From contig RFON01000021.1 of the NCBI GenBank assembly GCA_009926625.1, positions 1 through 44,254 of the forward strand: a stretch of 44,254 nucleotides of DNA. The letters run 5' to 3'. The notes under the pieces were generated by a model, which ran no database searches, was not told the origin of the DNA, and saw only the letters and a program-made list of their open reading frames with translations. The DNA is from Planctomycetota bacterium. Its GTDB lineage: Bacteria; Planctomycetota; Phycisphaerae; Phycisphaerales; SM1A02. Positions 35,040 through 42,837 of this stretch are shown piece after piece (the stretch's first letter is position 1; every line of letters begins with the position of its first letter). Both the position numbers and the translations under genes were made by a program.

Positions 35040-36347
35040 GTGGACATCAATCTCCTTCGCACATCGAGCCGAGGCTGGGCGATTGCCCGCTACTGCGCTC
35101 GGCATTTGGGCGAAGTCCGTGCACCCGACATGGCCGCCGCGCTGTCATTCCGAACACTCTTCGGCTTGATCCCGGTGCTGTTCGTGGCCACCCTGCTCAT
35201 TCGCGCCCTGACGGGCGACGAGTTTCCCAAGTTCGTGACCTCCATGGGATCGATGGCTGGTCTCGACGAGATCGGCATGACGGTGGCGACGGATGGAAGC
35301 GGGGCACAACAGCAGCCCGTGAGCGCTTGGATTGAAGAGCTCGTCCGCGTGTCGGGGACGGTCGATCTCTCCGCGCTCGGCTTCATCGGGCTTGGCGCCG
35401 TCCTCTTTTCCGCGATCTGGCTCATCGTGGCAATCGAAAAGACCTTCAACATCGTCTGTCGTGCGCCAAGCGATCGACCCTGGCACCGACGACTGCTCGT
35501 CTACTGGACGATGCTCACGCTCGGTCCAGTGCTGCTAGCAACGCTGCCGTTCGTCGACAGTGAAATCAAGCGGGTCATTGACGGGCAGCCCACCTTTCCT
35601 GCTTCGTATGTCTATGTCCGTGCGGTGCTCGGCTTCGTGCTGCTGATGGCGGTGCTGCTCTTGGCGTACGGCGTCATGCCCACCGTGCGCATGCGTTGGA
35701 AGACGCTGCTGGCAGGCGCGTTCGTGGCGGCCGTCGGCATCGAACTCGGTCGCAAGTTCCTCGCCATCTACATGGAGCGTGCGTTCTCGGGCAATCGCCT
35801 GTACGGGTCACTCGGCCTCGTGCCCCTGTTCATGTTCTGGGTGTATTCGATGTGGCTCATCATCTTGTTCGGATTGCAGGTCAGTTCGCTCTTGAACGCC
35901 CTGCTGAGCAACGATCGCGTCCGCAGCGAGTCATCGCACCCGCTGCGCGCCTTCGATCCTGCCTTGGTCGTCAGTGCAATGGAGCACATTTGCGACCGCC
36001 ACCAAGAAGGCAAGGCCGCCACATTCAATTCGCTCATGGATGCGCTGACCATCGAATCCGCGGCCGTGCACCAACTCTGCGGACTGCTCGCAGCGCATCA
36101 ACTCATTCTCCTCATTCAAGAGTCGGGTCAGGTCGTTCCCGCGCGCGCAGCCGATCAATTGCGTGTGGCGGATGTGCTGCGGATCGGATTTGCCTCGGCA
36201 GTCCAAGGCAGCGGGACTGCGCCGAGTGAAATGCTTGGTTCGCTCCGTGCAGCACAGCTCGAAGCCGTCGGAAACCGCACATTTGCGCGGGGGGACGCTT
36301 GCCAAACCGAAGGACCAACCGCACAATGGAATCGAGCCGCACGATGA
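35040..36347 (+). CDS. YihY/BrkB family membrane protein
   Basis: 435 residues. The first 290 show six hydrophobic segments typical of the YihY/UPF0761 family: ALSFRTLFGLIPVLFVATLL near 40, SALGFIGLGAVLFSAIWLIV near 125, LLVYWTMLTLGPVLLATLPF, AVLGFVLLMAVLLLAYGVMP, LAGAFVAAVGIELGRKF and GSLGLVPLFMFWVYSMWLIILFG. A cytoplasmic C-terminal region of about 140 residues (HPLRAFDPALVVSAMEHICD and beyond) looks like a winged-helix domain. The family was once called ribonuclease BN, and its function is unsettled. The start is GTG 35040, nine bases after the lipoprotein stop, and the stop overlaps the next gene (ATGA at 36344). Confidence 0.8.
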   Translation: MDINLLRTSSRGWAIARYCARHLGEVRAPDMAAALSFRTLFGLIPVLFVATLLIRALTGDEFPKFVTSMGSMAGLDEIGMTVATDGSGAQQQPVSAWIEELVRVSGTVDLSALGFIGLGAVLFSAIWLIVAIEKTFNIVCRAPSDRPWHRRLLVYWTMLTLGPVLLATLPFVDSEIKRVIDGQPTFPASYVYVRAVLGFVLLMAVLLLAYGVMPTVRMRWKTLLAGAFVAAVGIELGRKFLAIYMERAFSGNRLYGSLGLVPLFMFWVYSMWLIILFGLQVSSLLNALLSNDRVRSESSHPLRAFDPALVVSAMEHICDRHQEGKAATFNSLMDALTIESAAVHQLCGLLAAHQLILLIQESGQVVPARAADQLRVADVLRIGFASAVQGSGTAPSEMLGSLRAAQLEAVGNRTFARGDACQTEGPTAQWNRAAR

Positions 36348-36721
36348 CGCCCACTCCCCCTCCATCTTCGACGGACGGAGTCGTGACGGTCCAACACAGG
36401 AACCGACACGCGATCATCCGCTTCGACTCGAATGCCATCGGGGCCCGCGAGGCGGCTGTCATCGCCGAAGAGGCGTGCAAAGCCATCGACGCCACACCCC
36501 GAGGCAAGTGCATGGTCATCGATCTCTCGCGCTGCCAAGCGCTCTCGAGCATGGCGCTCGGACTGTGCGTGACGCTCGCCAACCGAGCAACCGACGCGGG
36601 TCAACGGCCAGTCGTTGCAGGAATGAATGTCCAACTGGCGGAACTGTTCCGATTGATGCGCGTGGATCGAATGTTCACCACTGCGACATCGACAGCTGAC
36701 CTCGAGCGCTTGCTGCTCTGA
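36344..36721 (+). CDS. STAS domain protein (anti-sigma factor antagonist-like)
   Basis: 125 residues. The fold matches SpoIIAA-type STAS domains: VVTVQHRNRHAIIRFDSN, then GKCMVIDLSRCQALSSMALG, where S69 is in the place of the phosphorylated serine of SpoIIAA (consensus DSSGLG, here SSMALG). The aspartate and glycine next to it are changed, so phosphorylation control may be weakened. The ATG at 36344 overlaps the YihY stop as ATGA, and I prefer it to ATG 36326 or 36299. No serine kinase or phosphatase partner is in the window. A role in partner switching or in lipid or envelope asymmetry is possible. Confidence 0.8.
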   Translation: MTPTPPPSSTDGVVTVQHRNRHAIIRFDSNAIGAREAAVIAEEACKAIDATPRGKCMVIDLSRCQALSSMALGLCVTLANRATDAGQRPVVAGMNVQLAELFRLMRVDRMFTTATSTADLERLLL

Positions 36722-36957
36722 TGCGGTCGCGCTCGGCTCACTCCATCGCGGCTGCGGTTGCCATTCTGGCCCTGCCCGTTGCAGCGTGCACGGAGAAAGT
36801 CGTACGGACCAAGAGCAGCCTCGGAAGCAAGCAGGTCTCTGACTCGGACTTTCAGGAGCAACCATCGGGTCTCGATGAAGTCCTGTATGGGCCAGTCCCC
36901 AAGGGACAGGACCCTGCCGAGTACTACCGCCGCAAGAAGCAGCTTTTCGCGCAGTGA
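36721..36957 (+). CDS. small lipoprotein
   Basis: 78 residues. The signal [16 protein letters not shown] has a good lipobox (PVAAC, C23), and the mature part of about 55 residues is polar, with [17 protein letters not shown] at the end. The ATG overlaps the STAS stop as TGATG, so it belongs to the same operon. I do not recognise the family. It may be an envelope partner of the repeat lipoprotein encoded first in the operon. Confidence 0.65.
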   Translation: MRSRSAHSIAAAVAILALPVAACTEKVVRTKSSLGSKQVSDSDFQEQPSGLDEVLYGPVPKGQDPAEYYRRKKQLFAQ

Positions 36958-37009
36958 TCCACGGCGCGGGTGGATCGCACGAGCATCGCGCTGCGCCTAC
37001 ACTTTGTCC

Positions 37010-37579
37010 ATGGGTCTTGAAACTGCCCTTCCATCCGACAGCGTGCTGACCACCAGCCTCCAGCGAGTCGTCAACTGGGCGCGGCGCTCAAGCGTGTGGC
37101 CGATGCCATTCGCCACGGCCTGCTGCGGCATTGAACTCATGGCGACGGCCTGTTCGCGTTTCGATCTTGCCCGTTTCGGTGCCGAGGTGATGCGCTTCTC
37201 GCCGCGCCAAGCCGATCTCATGGTTGTCGCTGGACGCATCAGCGTGAAGACGCTTCCCGTCCTTCAGCGCATCTATGAACAGATGGCAGAGCCGAAGTGG
37301 GTCATTTCGATGGGTGCATGCGCATCGACGGGTGGGGTGTTCGACACCTACGCCGTTGTGCAGGGCGTCGATCAGTTCGTCCCAGTGGATGTCTATGTTC
37401 CCGGCTGCCCTCCGCGCCCGGAAATGCTGATCGAGGGAATCATGGCGATTCAGCGCATCATCGACGAGGAGGGAATTCCCCGTGATCCCTCAGGACATCG
37501 GCGCCCGCTCAACATCGCGCTGAGCCCGAACTACGAGCCGCGTTCGCAGCCGCTGCCGGTGACCATCGGCGCAACCTGA
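37010..37579 (+). CDS. nuoB: NADH-quinone oxidoreductase subunit B
   Basis: 189 residues. NuoB carries the last iron-sulfur cluster (N2) before quinone in complex I. Ligand cysteines are visible: the adjacent pair C38-C39 in TACCGIE, C104 in MGACAS and C133 in PGCPPRP. Other family blocks are [33 protein letters not shown] and the DPSGHRRP tail. The ATG at 37010 gives [10 protein letters not shown], the right length. Unusual: no other nuo gene lies next to it. The upstream gene is a lipoprotein, and the downstream gene is convergent. Either the nuo genes are split in this genome or this is a second NuoB-like copy. Confidence 0.93.
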   Translation: MGLETALPSDSVLTTSLQRVVNWARRSSVWPMPFATACCGIELMATACSRFDLARFGAEVMRFSPRQADLMVVAGRISVKTLPVLQRIYEQMAEPKWVISMGACASTGGVFDTYAVVQGVDQFVPVDVYVPGCPPRPEMLIEGIMAIQRIIDEEGIPRDPSGHRRPLNIALSPNYEPRSQPLPVTIGAT

Positions 37580-37628
37580 CGGCTCGGCCGTCGGCACTCC
37601 ATTCGAATTCTTCGGCTCGGGGACCGCG

Positions 37629-38888
37629 TCAATGCGCAGCGGCGGTCGCATGGGTGCGGTGCAGGGAGCGGACGAAACGGTCCAGTCGCAGCACGCCTTC
37701 GGTGATTTGCGCTTCACTGCACGCGAAGGAAAGGCGCACATGGTGGCGTGCGCACTCACCGAAGTCCTCGCCGGGCACGACAGCGACATGCGCCTCGGCG
37801 AGAAGCGCATCCGCGAACGCCTGCGCGGAATCGATGCGCGTCCCCGCGGGCGTCACGCTGCCGATCCATGCCTCGATGCTCGGAAACGAATAGAACGCCC
37901 CCGTTGATCGAGGTGCGAGCAACCCGGGAACATGCGACAACAGTCGATGAACCAAGGACGCGCGCGCCGCGAACGCCGTGCGCATGCGTTCCACTTCAGG
38001 TGCGAGCTTTGCCGACAACGCTTCCACCACCGCTGGCAGGAAAAAACTCGGTACGGAGTTGGTCATTTGCCCCTGCAACTTGATGATCTCACGGATGAAC
38101 CGCCCTTGATCGCCTGGCGCGCAGAGGTAGCCGAGCCGCCAGCCAGTCATCGCGAACGCCTTGCTCATGCCGTTCACGGTCACCGTGCGTCCTGCCACGC
38201 GGGAATCGCTCCCTGGGGACCAGTGCGTCAGCCCAGGCTCGATCTCGGGGAAGATGAGCTTTTCATAAATCTCATCAGACACGATGCTGATGCGAGGATG
38301 ATCCGCAATCACATCCACGAGCGACCGCAGTTCTGAGGCGGGGTAGGTCACGCCACAGGGATTGCTCGGGGAATTCAGGAGAAAACCGACGGTGCGCGGC
38401 GTGATGGCTGCCTCGAGCTGTTGCGGCGTGATGCGAAACGCGTTCTCGACGGCACCAGCGACCTCGACGCAAACGCCACCCGCCAACTCGATCAGCGGGC
38501 GATAGCTCACCCATGCAGGAGTCGGAAGGATGAACTCATCGCCGCGCCCTGGCTCGATCAGTGCCTGCAGGGCCATGAAGATCGCATGCTTCGCTCCGAC
38601 GGTGACCGTGACATGGTCCGCCGTGCAGTCGATCCCGTTCTCCGTTCGCAGTTTGGTTGCAATCGCTTCACGAGATGCCTTGTCGCCGGGCGTTGGCGCG
38701 TACTTCGTCATCCCCGCCATCAGGGCATCCGCTGCGCGCTGCTTGATCGACTGCGGCGTGTCAAAGTCTGGTTCACCCATGGCGAAACCAACGACATCAA
38801 CACCCTTCGCCCTCAGGGCGGTCACCTTGGCACCCACCGCAAGCGTTGCGGACTCCTTCATCCTCGCAATCTGGCTAGCCACCTGCAT
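37629..38888 (-). CDS. class I/II PLP aminotransferase, aspartate aminotransferase-like
   Basis: 419 residues. Fold-type I markers are all present: GEPDFDTP, SPSNPCG (N176), VSDEIYEKL (D205, Y208), the PLP lysine K243 in VNGMSKAFAMTGWRLGY and an arginine in HVRLSFACSE near the end. The style matches the I-gamma aspartate aminotransferases (AspC/AAT-I of Thermus type), which move amino groups between aspartate or other amino acids and 2-oxoglutarate. Prephenate activity is also known in this group. The ATG at 38888 gives MQVASQIARMKES, the usual start. An ATG at 38930 would add 14 residues. It diverges from pfkA with about 97 bases between. Confidence 0.9.
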   Translation of the reverse strand: MQVASQIARMKESATLAVGAKVTALRAKGVDVVGFAMGEPDFDTPQSIKQRAADALMAGMTKYAPTPGDKASREAIATKLRTENGIDCTADHVTVTVGAKHAIFMALQALIEPGRGDEFILPTPAWVSYRPLIELAGGVCVEVAGAVENAFRITPQQLEAAITPRTVGFLLNSPSNPCGVTYPASELRSLVDVIADHPRISIVSDEIYEKLIFPEIEPGLTHWSPGSDSRVAGRTVTVNGMSKAFAMTGWRLGYLCAPGDQGRFIREIIKLQGQMTNSVPSFFLPAVVEALSAKLAPEVERMRTAFAARASLVHRLLSHVPGLLAPRSTGAFYSFPSIEAWIGSVTPAGTRIDSAQAFADALLAEAHVAVVPGEDFGECARHHVRLSFACSEAQITEGVLRLDRFVRSLHRTHATAAAH

Positions 38889-38985
38889 GGTGTGAGAGTA
38901 CGCCCTCTCCCCGAGCACGCGGTGATGCACTACAGTCCCAAGTCTCCGAATCGCGACCCGAAATCGTCACCCCCCGCAGCCCACC

Positions 38986-40134
38986 ATGAGCCCCGACTCC
39001 ATCCGCCGCATTGGAATACTGACAGGCGGCGGCGACTGCCCTGGCCTGAACGCGGTCATCCGCGCCGTCGCCAAGACCGCCATCTTGCAGTACCGCATCG
39101 AGGTGTTCGGCATCGAAGATGGCTTCCAAGGGTTGATCGAGGATCGCATCCGTCCACTGACCTTTCGCGATGTTTCGGGCATCCTCACTCGCGGCGGAAC
39201 AATCCTGGGCACAAACAACCGCTGCAATCCTGCGCGATGGTGCACCAGCTTTTCTGCGGATGGTTCGCCGGTTTTCAGCGATGTCACGGGCATTTGCATC
39301 GACCACATCCGCAAGCACCGTCTCGATGCGCTGATCGTCATCGGCGGCGATGGATCGATGAAGTGCGCGGCACCGTTCGTCGAGGCGGGCATCAATGTCA
39401 TTGGCATTCCGAAGACCATCGACAATGACTTGCATGGCACGGAGATCACCTTCGGTTTCCTCACTGCCGTCAATACCGCAACTGAGGCGCTCGATCGGCT
39501 GCACTCGACCGCTGACAGCCATCACCGCGTGATGGTCTGCGAGGTCATGGGGCGGAATGCGGGCTGGATTGCGCTGACCGCCGGCGTGGCGAGTGGATCG
39601 GACATGATCCTGATCCCCGAGATCCCCTTCCATGAAGATGCGATTGGTCAATACATCGCAAGTCGGATGAACGCAGTGCCCGGATTCGCCATCGTGGTGG
39701 TCGCGGAGGGCGCCATGGCCGCGGGCGGGCAGCAGACGATCGCTCGGCTTGATCCAACGAGCCCCGATCCCGTGCGGCTTGGCGGGATCGGTCACCGTGT
39801 CGCCGACATCATTCGTGCGCGCACGAAGGCGGATGTCCGCACCACGGCGCTTGGTCATGTGCTGCGCGGCGGCCCACCCATCGCGGCGGACCGCATTCTT
39901 GCGACCAACTTCGGCTACCACGCGCTGGCGATCCTGCTCGAGGGCGCCCGCGGAAGGCTGGTGGTTCGCGAGAACAATGTTTTCTCCGATGTCGACCTGC
40001 TTGCATCCGCCGGTCGGCAGCGGCTCGTCCCAACCGACCATGCGCTGATCGCCGCAGCTCGCGCGCTCGGCACTTCGTTTGGCGACCACGAAGTGCATCG
40101 CCTTGGTACGCGCGGACAATCGACCACCGTCTAG
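38986..40134 (+). CDS. pfkA: 6-phosphofructokinase (ATP or PPi donor uncertain)
   Basis: 382 residues. N-terminal GGGDCPGLN (14-22), donor site GGDGS (120-124) and substrate motif PKTIDND (142-148) with catalytic D146, then the MGRNAGWIAL and GHVLRGGPP blocks. It phosphorylates fructose 6-phosphate in glycolysis. The donor is not obvious: in classic ATP enzymes the two switch positions are GGDG and PGTIDND, and in PPi enzymes GGDD/GGED and PKTIDND. Here Gly123 is ATP-like and Lys143 is PPi-like, the mixed pattern of some actinomycete and protist enzymes. The next gene follows after 25 bases, so it heads a run to purB. Confidence 0.93.
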   Translation: MSPDSIRRIGILTGGGDCPGLNAVIRAVAKTAILQYRIEVFGIEDGFQGLIEDRIRPLTFRDVSGILTRGGTILGTNNRCNPARWCTSFSADGSPVFSDVTGICIDHIRKHRLDALIVIGGDGSMKCAAPFVEAGINVIGIPKTIDNDLHGTEITFGFLTAVNTATEALDRLHSTADSHHRVMVCEVMGRNAGWIALTAGVASGSDMILIPEIPFHEDAIGQYIASRMNAVPGFAIVVVAEGAMAAGGQQTIARLDPTSPDPVRLGGIGHRVADIIRARTKADVRTTALGHVLRGGPPIAADRILATNFGYHALAILLEGARGRLVVRENNVFSDVDLLASAGRQRLVPTDHALIAAARALGTSFGDHEVHRLGTRGQSTTV

Positions 40135-40159
40135 CGAGTGCTGCGCTAGGCTCTCGTCA

Positions 40160-41020
40160 GTGCACCGCGCCGTCTTTCTCGACCGCGACAACACCATCAT
40201 CGCCAACGATGGCGATCTCGGCGATCCAACGCTGGTTCGCCTGATGCCTGGCGCTGCTTGGGGCGCTCGAGCCCTGCGCGAAGCGGGCTATCTGCTGATC
40301 GTCGTAACGAATCAGGGCGGCGTCGCTCGCGGCGCGTTCAGCGAATTGGATGTTGATGCCGTGCACCAGAAGGTTGCACAGCTTCTCGAAGAGGCTTGCG
40401 ATTGGGTGCGCGACGAACCGCTGGTTCGCGACTGGATGTACTGCCCGTTTCATCCAGAGGGAACGGTCGCTGCATATCGTCGCGAACATCCGTGGCGAAA
40501 GCCAGCAGCCGGCATGCTCCTCGAAGCGTCGACTCGGCACGCCATTGACCGCACGCAGAGTTGGATGGTGGGCGATCAGGATCGAGACATCGACGCTGGT
40601 CGCGCTGGCTCGTGCCGCACGATCCGTCTGCTGCGCGCGGGCGAGGACGCCGCCGACCTCCGCGCAACGAGCAGTGCCGACTTCGTGGAGTCGGATTTGC
40701 TGCACGCAAGCCAACGCATCCTGCGCGCGGATGGAAGGGATGGCACGCCGAGGTGGGAGGCCACCAGCCAGACGCGACTGCTCGCCAAGCAAGGCACATT
40801 GAACGAACCATCGGTGCGCGATCTGATCACTGCAACTGCTCGTGCAATCGCCGAGCGCGCGGGCGTGCCGCTCGTGCGGCTCGAAGTCGACTCGCATGGC
40901 GTTGATCTGGAGGTGGCGGCAGCCGAAGTCGTGGCAGTCGGCCTTGCGACGGAGCTTCGTCGCAACACGAATCTTTGGGCGGCCGCGCGTGGGCTTCCAT
41001 CACTCTGGGCTGGTGAATGA
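40160..41020 (+). CDS. HAD phosphatase, GmhB/HisB-N-like, with extra C-terminal domain
   Basis: 286 residues from GTG 40160. The HAD motifs are FLDRDNTI (D8, D10 nucleophile/acid), VVTNQGG, RKPAAGML and MVGDQDRDIDAG. This type of enzyme removes the C7 phosphate of D-glycero-D-manno-heptose 1,7-bisphosphate or histidinol phosphate. The zinc loop keeps CPFHPEG but the second CxC pair reads HPW, so zinc binding is probably weakened. About 85 residues after the HAD domain (LNEPSVRDLITATARAIAERA and on) form a separate small domain, which GmhB lacks. It is coupled by ATGA to the GT9 gene, so heptose or LPS-type sugar assembly is a reasonable context. Start: GTG aligns with the HAD N-terminus. Confidence 0.75.
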   Translation: MHRAVFLDRDNTIIANDGDLGDPTLVRLMPGAAWGARALREAGYLLIVVTNQGGVARGAFSELDVDAVHQKVAQLLEEACDWVRDEPLVRDWMYCPFHPEGTVAAYRREHPWRKPAAGMLLEASTRHAIDRTQSWMVGDQDRDIDAGRAGSCRTIRLLRAGEDAADLRATSSADFVESDLLHASQRILRADGRDGTPRWEATSQTRLLAKQGTLNEPSVRDLITATARAIAERAGVPLVRLEVDSHGVDLEVAAAEVVAVGLATELRRNTNLWAAARGLPSLWAGE

Positions 41021-42087
41021 GCACGACCGCCACGCGTGCGATTTCGGCGACCGCCCACATGCCCGCAGCAATGGAGCGGCTTCTGATTGTGCTTCCCTCG
41101 TGGGTCGGCGATGTCTGCATGGCGATCCCCGCCATCGCCCACATCGCAGCGCATCATCCGCGCGCCACCATCGTGGCGCTTGGTCGAGCAAACCTTCGAC
41201 CGCTCATCGATGGCTTGCCTTTCGTGAGCTCATTCGAAGGCGGATCGCTTCGCATCACCGACGGTGCCCTGCGCGCCCGCGTCCGCACACACCACCCCGA
41301 CGCTGCACTGCTGTTGCCCAACTCCTTCCGAAGTGCGCTCTTCACGGCACTCTGCCGAGTCCCTCGCCGCGTCGGCTACGCATCGGACCTTCGCTGGCTG
41401 CTGCTCACCGACAGGGTCGCGCGCCGCACTGGCTTGATGAACACCGCTTCCATGTACGGCGACCTCGCTGCGTGGTGGACGGGCACCCGACCTCCGACCT
41501 GCGTTCCGCAGCTCGCCGTGACTGGGGCAGAGTCGGGCGAAGCCGACCGACTCCTCGGTCAACCGCACGATGCGCGCCAGCCACTCGTGATCCTCAACCC
41601 CGGTGCGAATCGAGCGGACAAGCGCTGGCCTGCCGAGCGCTTCGTGGAACTGTCGAAGCGGCTCGTCCGAGAGGCGCCAACCGGCACGGCACCGCTGATT
41701 GCAGTGAACGGCTCACCTGCCGAAGCCGAACTGAGTGCTCACATCGCTGCACAGACTGGTGGCATCGATCTCGTCGCCCGTCGCGTCACACTCGGCGCGT
41801 TGAAGGCGCTCCTGCAGCGCGCAGCACTGCTGATCACCAACGACACCGGTCCCCGCCACATGGCCGCAGCATTTGGAACGCCCACGCTCGCACTCTTCGG
41901 TCCCACCGACTGCCGTTGGACGCCCACGGACTACCCACATGAGCGCGTCATGGTTGCCGACCCGTTCCTCGAAGATGGGCTGATCGCCAACGACCATCCG
42001 CTGCGCTGTGCGATCACTCGCATTCCAGTCGCGGACGCATGGATCGCCGTTGAAGCGCTGCTCCATGCGCATGCTGCGCGGAAGTAG
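41017..42087 (+). CDS. glycosyltransferase family 9 (heptosyltransferase II-like)
   Basis: 356 residues with a GT-B fold of family 9. LLIVLPSWVGDVCMAIPAI opens the fold (about 22-40), NPGANRADKRWP holds the nucleotide-sugar contacts, and LLITNDTGPRHMAAAFGTP is the usual active-site segment, followed by LALFGPTDC. It would add a heptose or related sugar to a lipid A core or to another glycolipid. The ATG at 41017 overlaps the HAD stop (ATGA), and together these two genes suggest heptose supply and transfer. ATG at 41071 is an internal alternative. plsY follows after 9 bases. Confidence 0.85.
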   Translation: MSTTATRAISATAHMPAAMERLLIVLPSWVGDVCMAIPAIAHIAAHHPRATIVALGRANLRPLIDGLPFVSSFEGGSLRITDGALRARVRTHHPDAALLLPNSFRSALFTALCRVPRRVGYASDLRWLLLTDRVARRTGLMNTASMYGDLAAWWTGTRPPTCVPQLAVTGAESGEADRLLGQPHDARQPLVILNPGANRADKRWPAERFVELSKRLVREAPTGTAPLIAVNGSPAEAELSAHIAAQTGGIDLVARRVTLGALKALLQRAALLITNDTGPRHMAAAFGTPTLALFGPTDCRWTPTDYPHERVMVADPFLEDGLIANDHPLRCAITRIPVADAWIAVEALLHAHAARK

Positions 42088-42096
42088 CATCACCGC

Positions 42097-42837
42097 GTGT
42101 CCGCGTGGCCTTGGATCATCGCGCCGCTCGCAGGGTTTGCATCAGGGAGCATCCCGTTTGGACTCCTCATCGGTCGGCTCAAGGGGGTGGATGTGCGCGA
42201 GCACGGATCGCGAAACATCGGCGCGACGAATGTCGGACGCGTTCTCGGGCGACCGCTTGGCATGATCTGTTTCGTGCTTGACGCGCTGAAAGGGGTCCTG
42301 CCAGTGCTCGTCGCAGGCGCGCTCTCGGCGGACCAACTGACGGATGCGCAGCGAACGGGTTTGCTGATGCCCCTCACTGGCGTTGCTGCAATCCTTGGAC
42401 ACATCTATTCGCCGTGGGTTTCGTTCAAGGGCGGCAAGGGAGTCGCCACCAGTTTCGGCGCACTGTTGGCCATGTGGCCTCTCATGACTTTCCCCGCGCT
42501 CGGCGCGCTCGGCGTCTGGATCCTGGTGGTCAAGGCGACGCGCTATGTCTCCCTTGCGTCGATGGTCGCTGCACTCGCACTCCCCGTGCTGCTGCTTGTT
42601 CGCGCTCGCGCCTGGCCAGGAAGCCCACCCATGCCGACCGCGGAGTTCCTGCCGCTCCTGATCGCCGTTGCGCTGCTCGCCGCGCTCGTGATCTGGAAGC
42701 ACCGCGCAAACATCGCGCGCCTGCGCGCAGGCACGGAACTGCGTGTCGGCGCGGCGAAGAGTGGAGTCAACCCAACCGCCGTCACGCGGCAGTCGCCCGC
42801 AACCACCACGCTCCCCTCCGATAGGCTTGGGACATGA
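42097..42837 (+). CDS. plsY: glycerol-3-phosphate acyltransferase PlsY
   Basis: 246 residues from GTG 42097. PlsY adds acyl phosphate to glycerol 3-phosphate in the inner membrane at the start of phospholipid synthesis. The family loops are seen in order: SGSIPFGLLIGRLKGVDVREHGSRNIGATN (first 50 residues, with GSRNIGATN), LGHIYSPWVSFKGGKGVATSFG and KHRANIARLRAGTE near the end. Five hydrophobic segments alternate with them. A polar C-terminal tail of about 30 residues after the last conserved block is not part of the usual core. Its stop overlaps the purB start (ATGA). Confidence 0.93.
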   Translation: MSAWPWIIAPLAGFASGSIPFGLLIGRLKGVDVREHGSRNIGATNVGRVLGRPLGMICFVLDALKGVLPVLVAGALSADQLTDAQRTGLLMPLTGVAAILGHIYSPWVSFKGGKGVATSFGALLAMWPLMTFPALGALGVWILVVKATRYVSLASMVAALALPVLLLVRARAWPGSPPMPTAEFLPLLIAVALLAALVIWKHRANIARLRAGTELRVGAAKSGVNPTAVTRQSPATTTLPSDRLGT

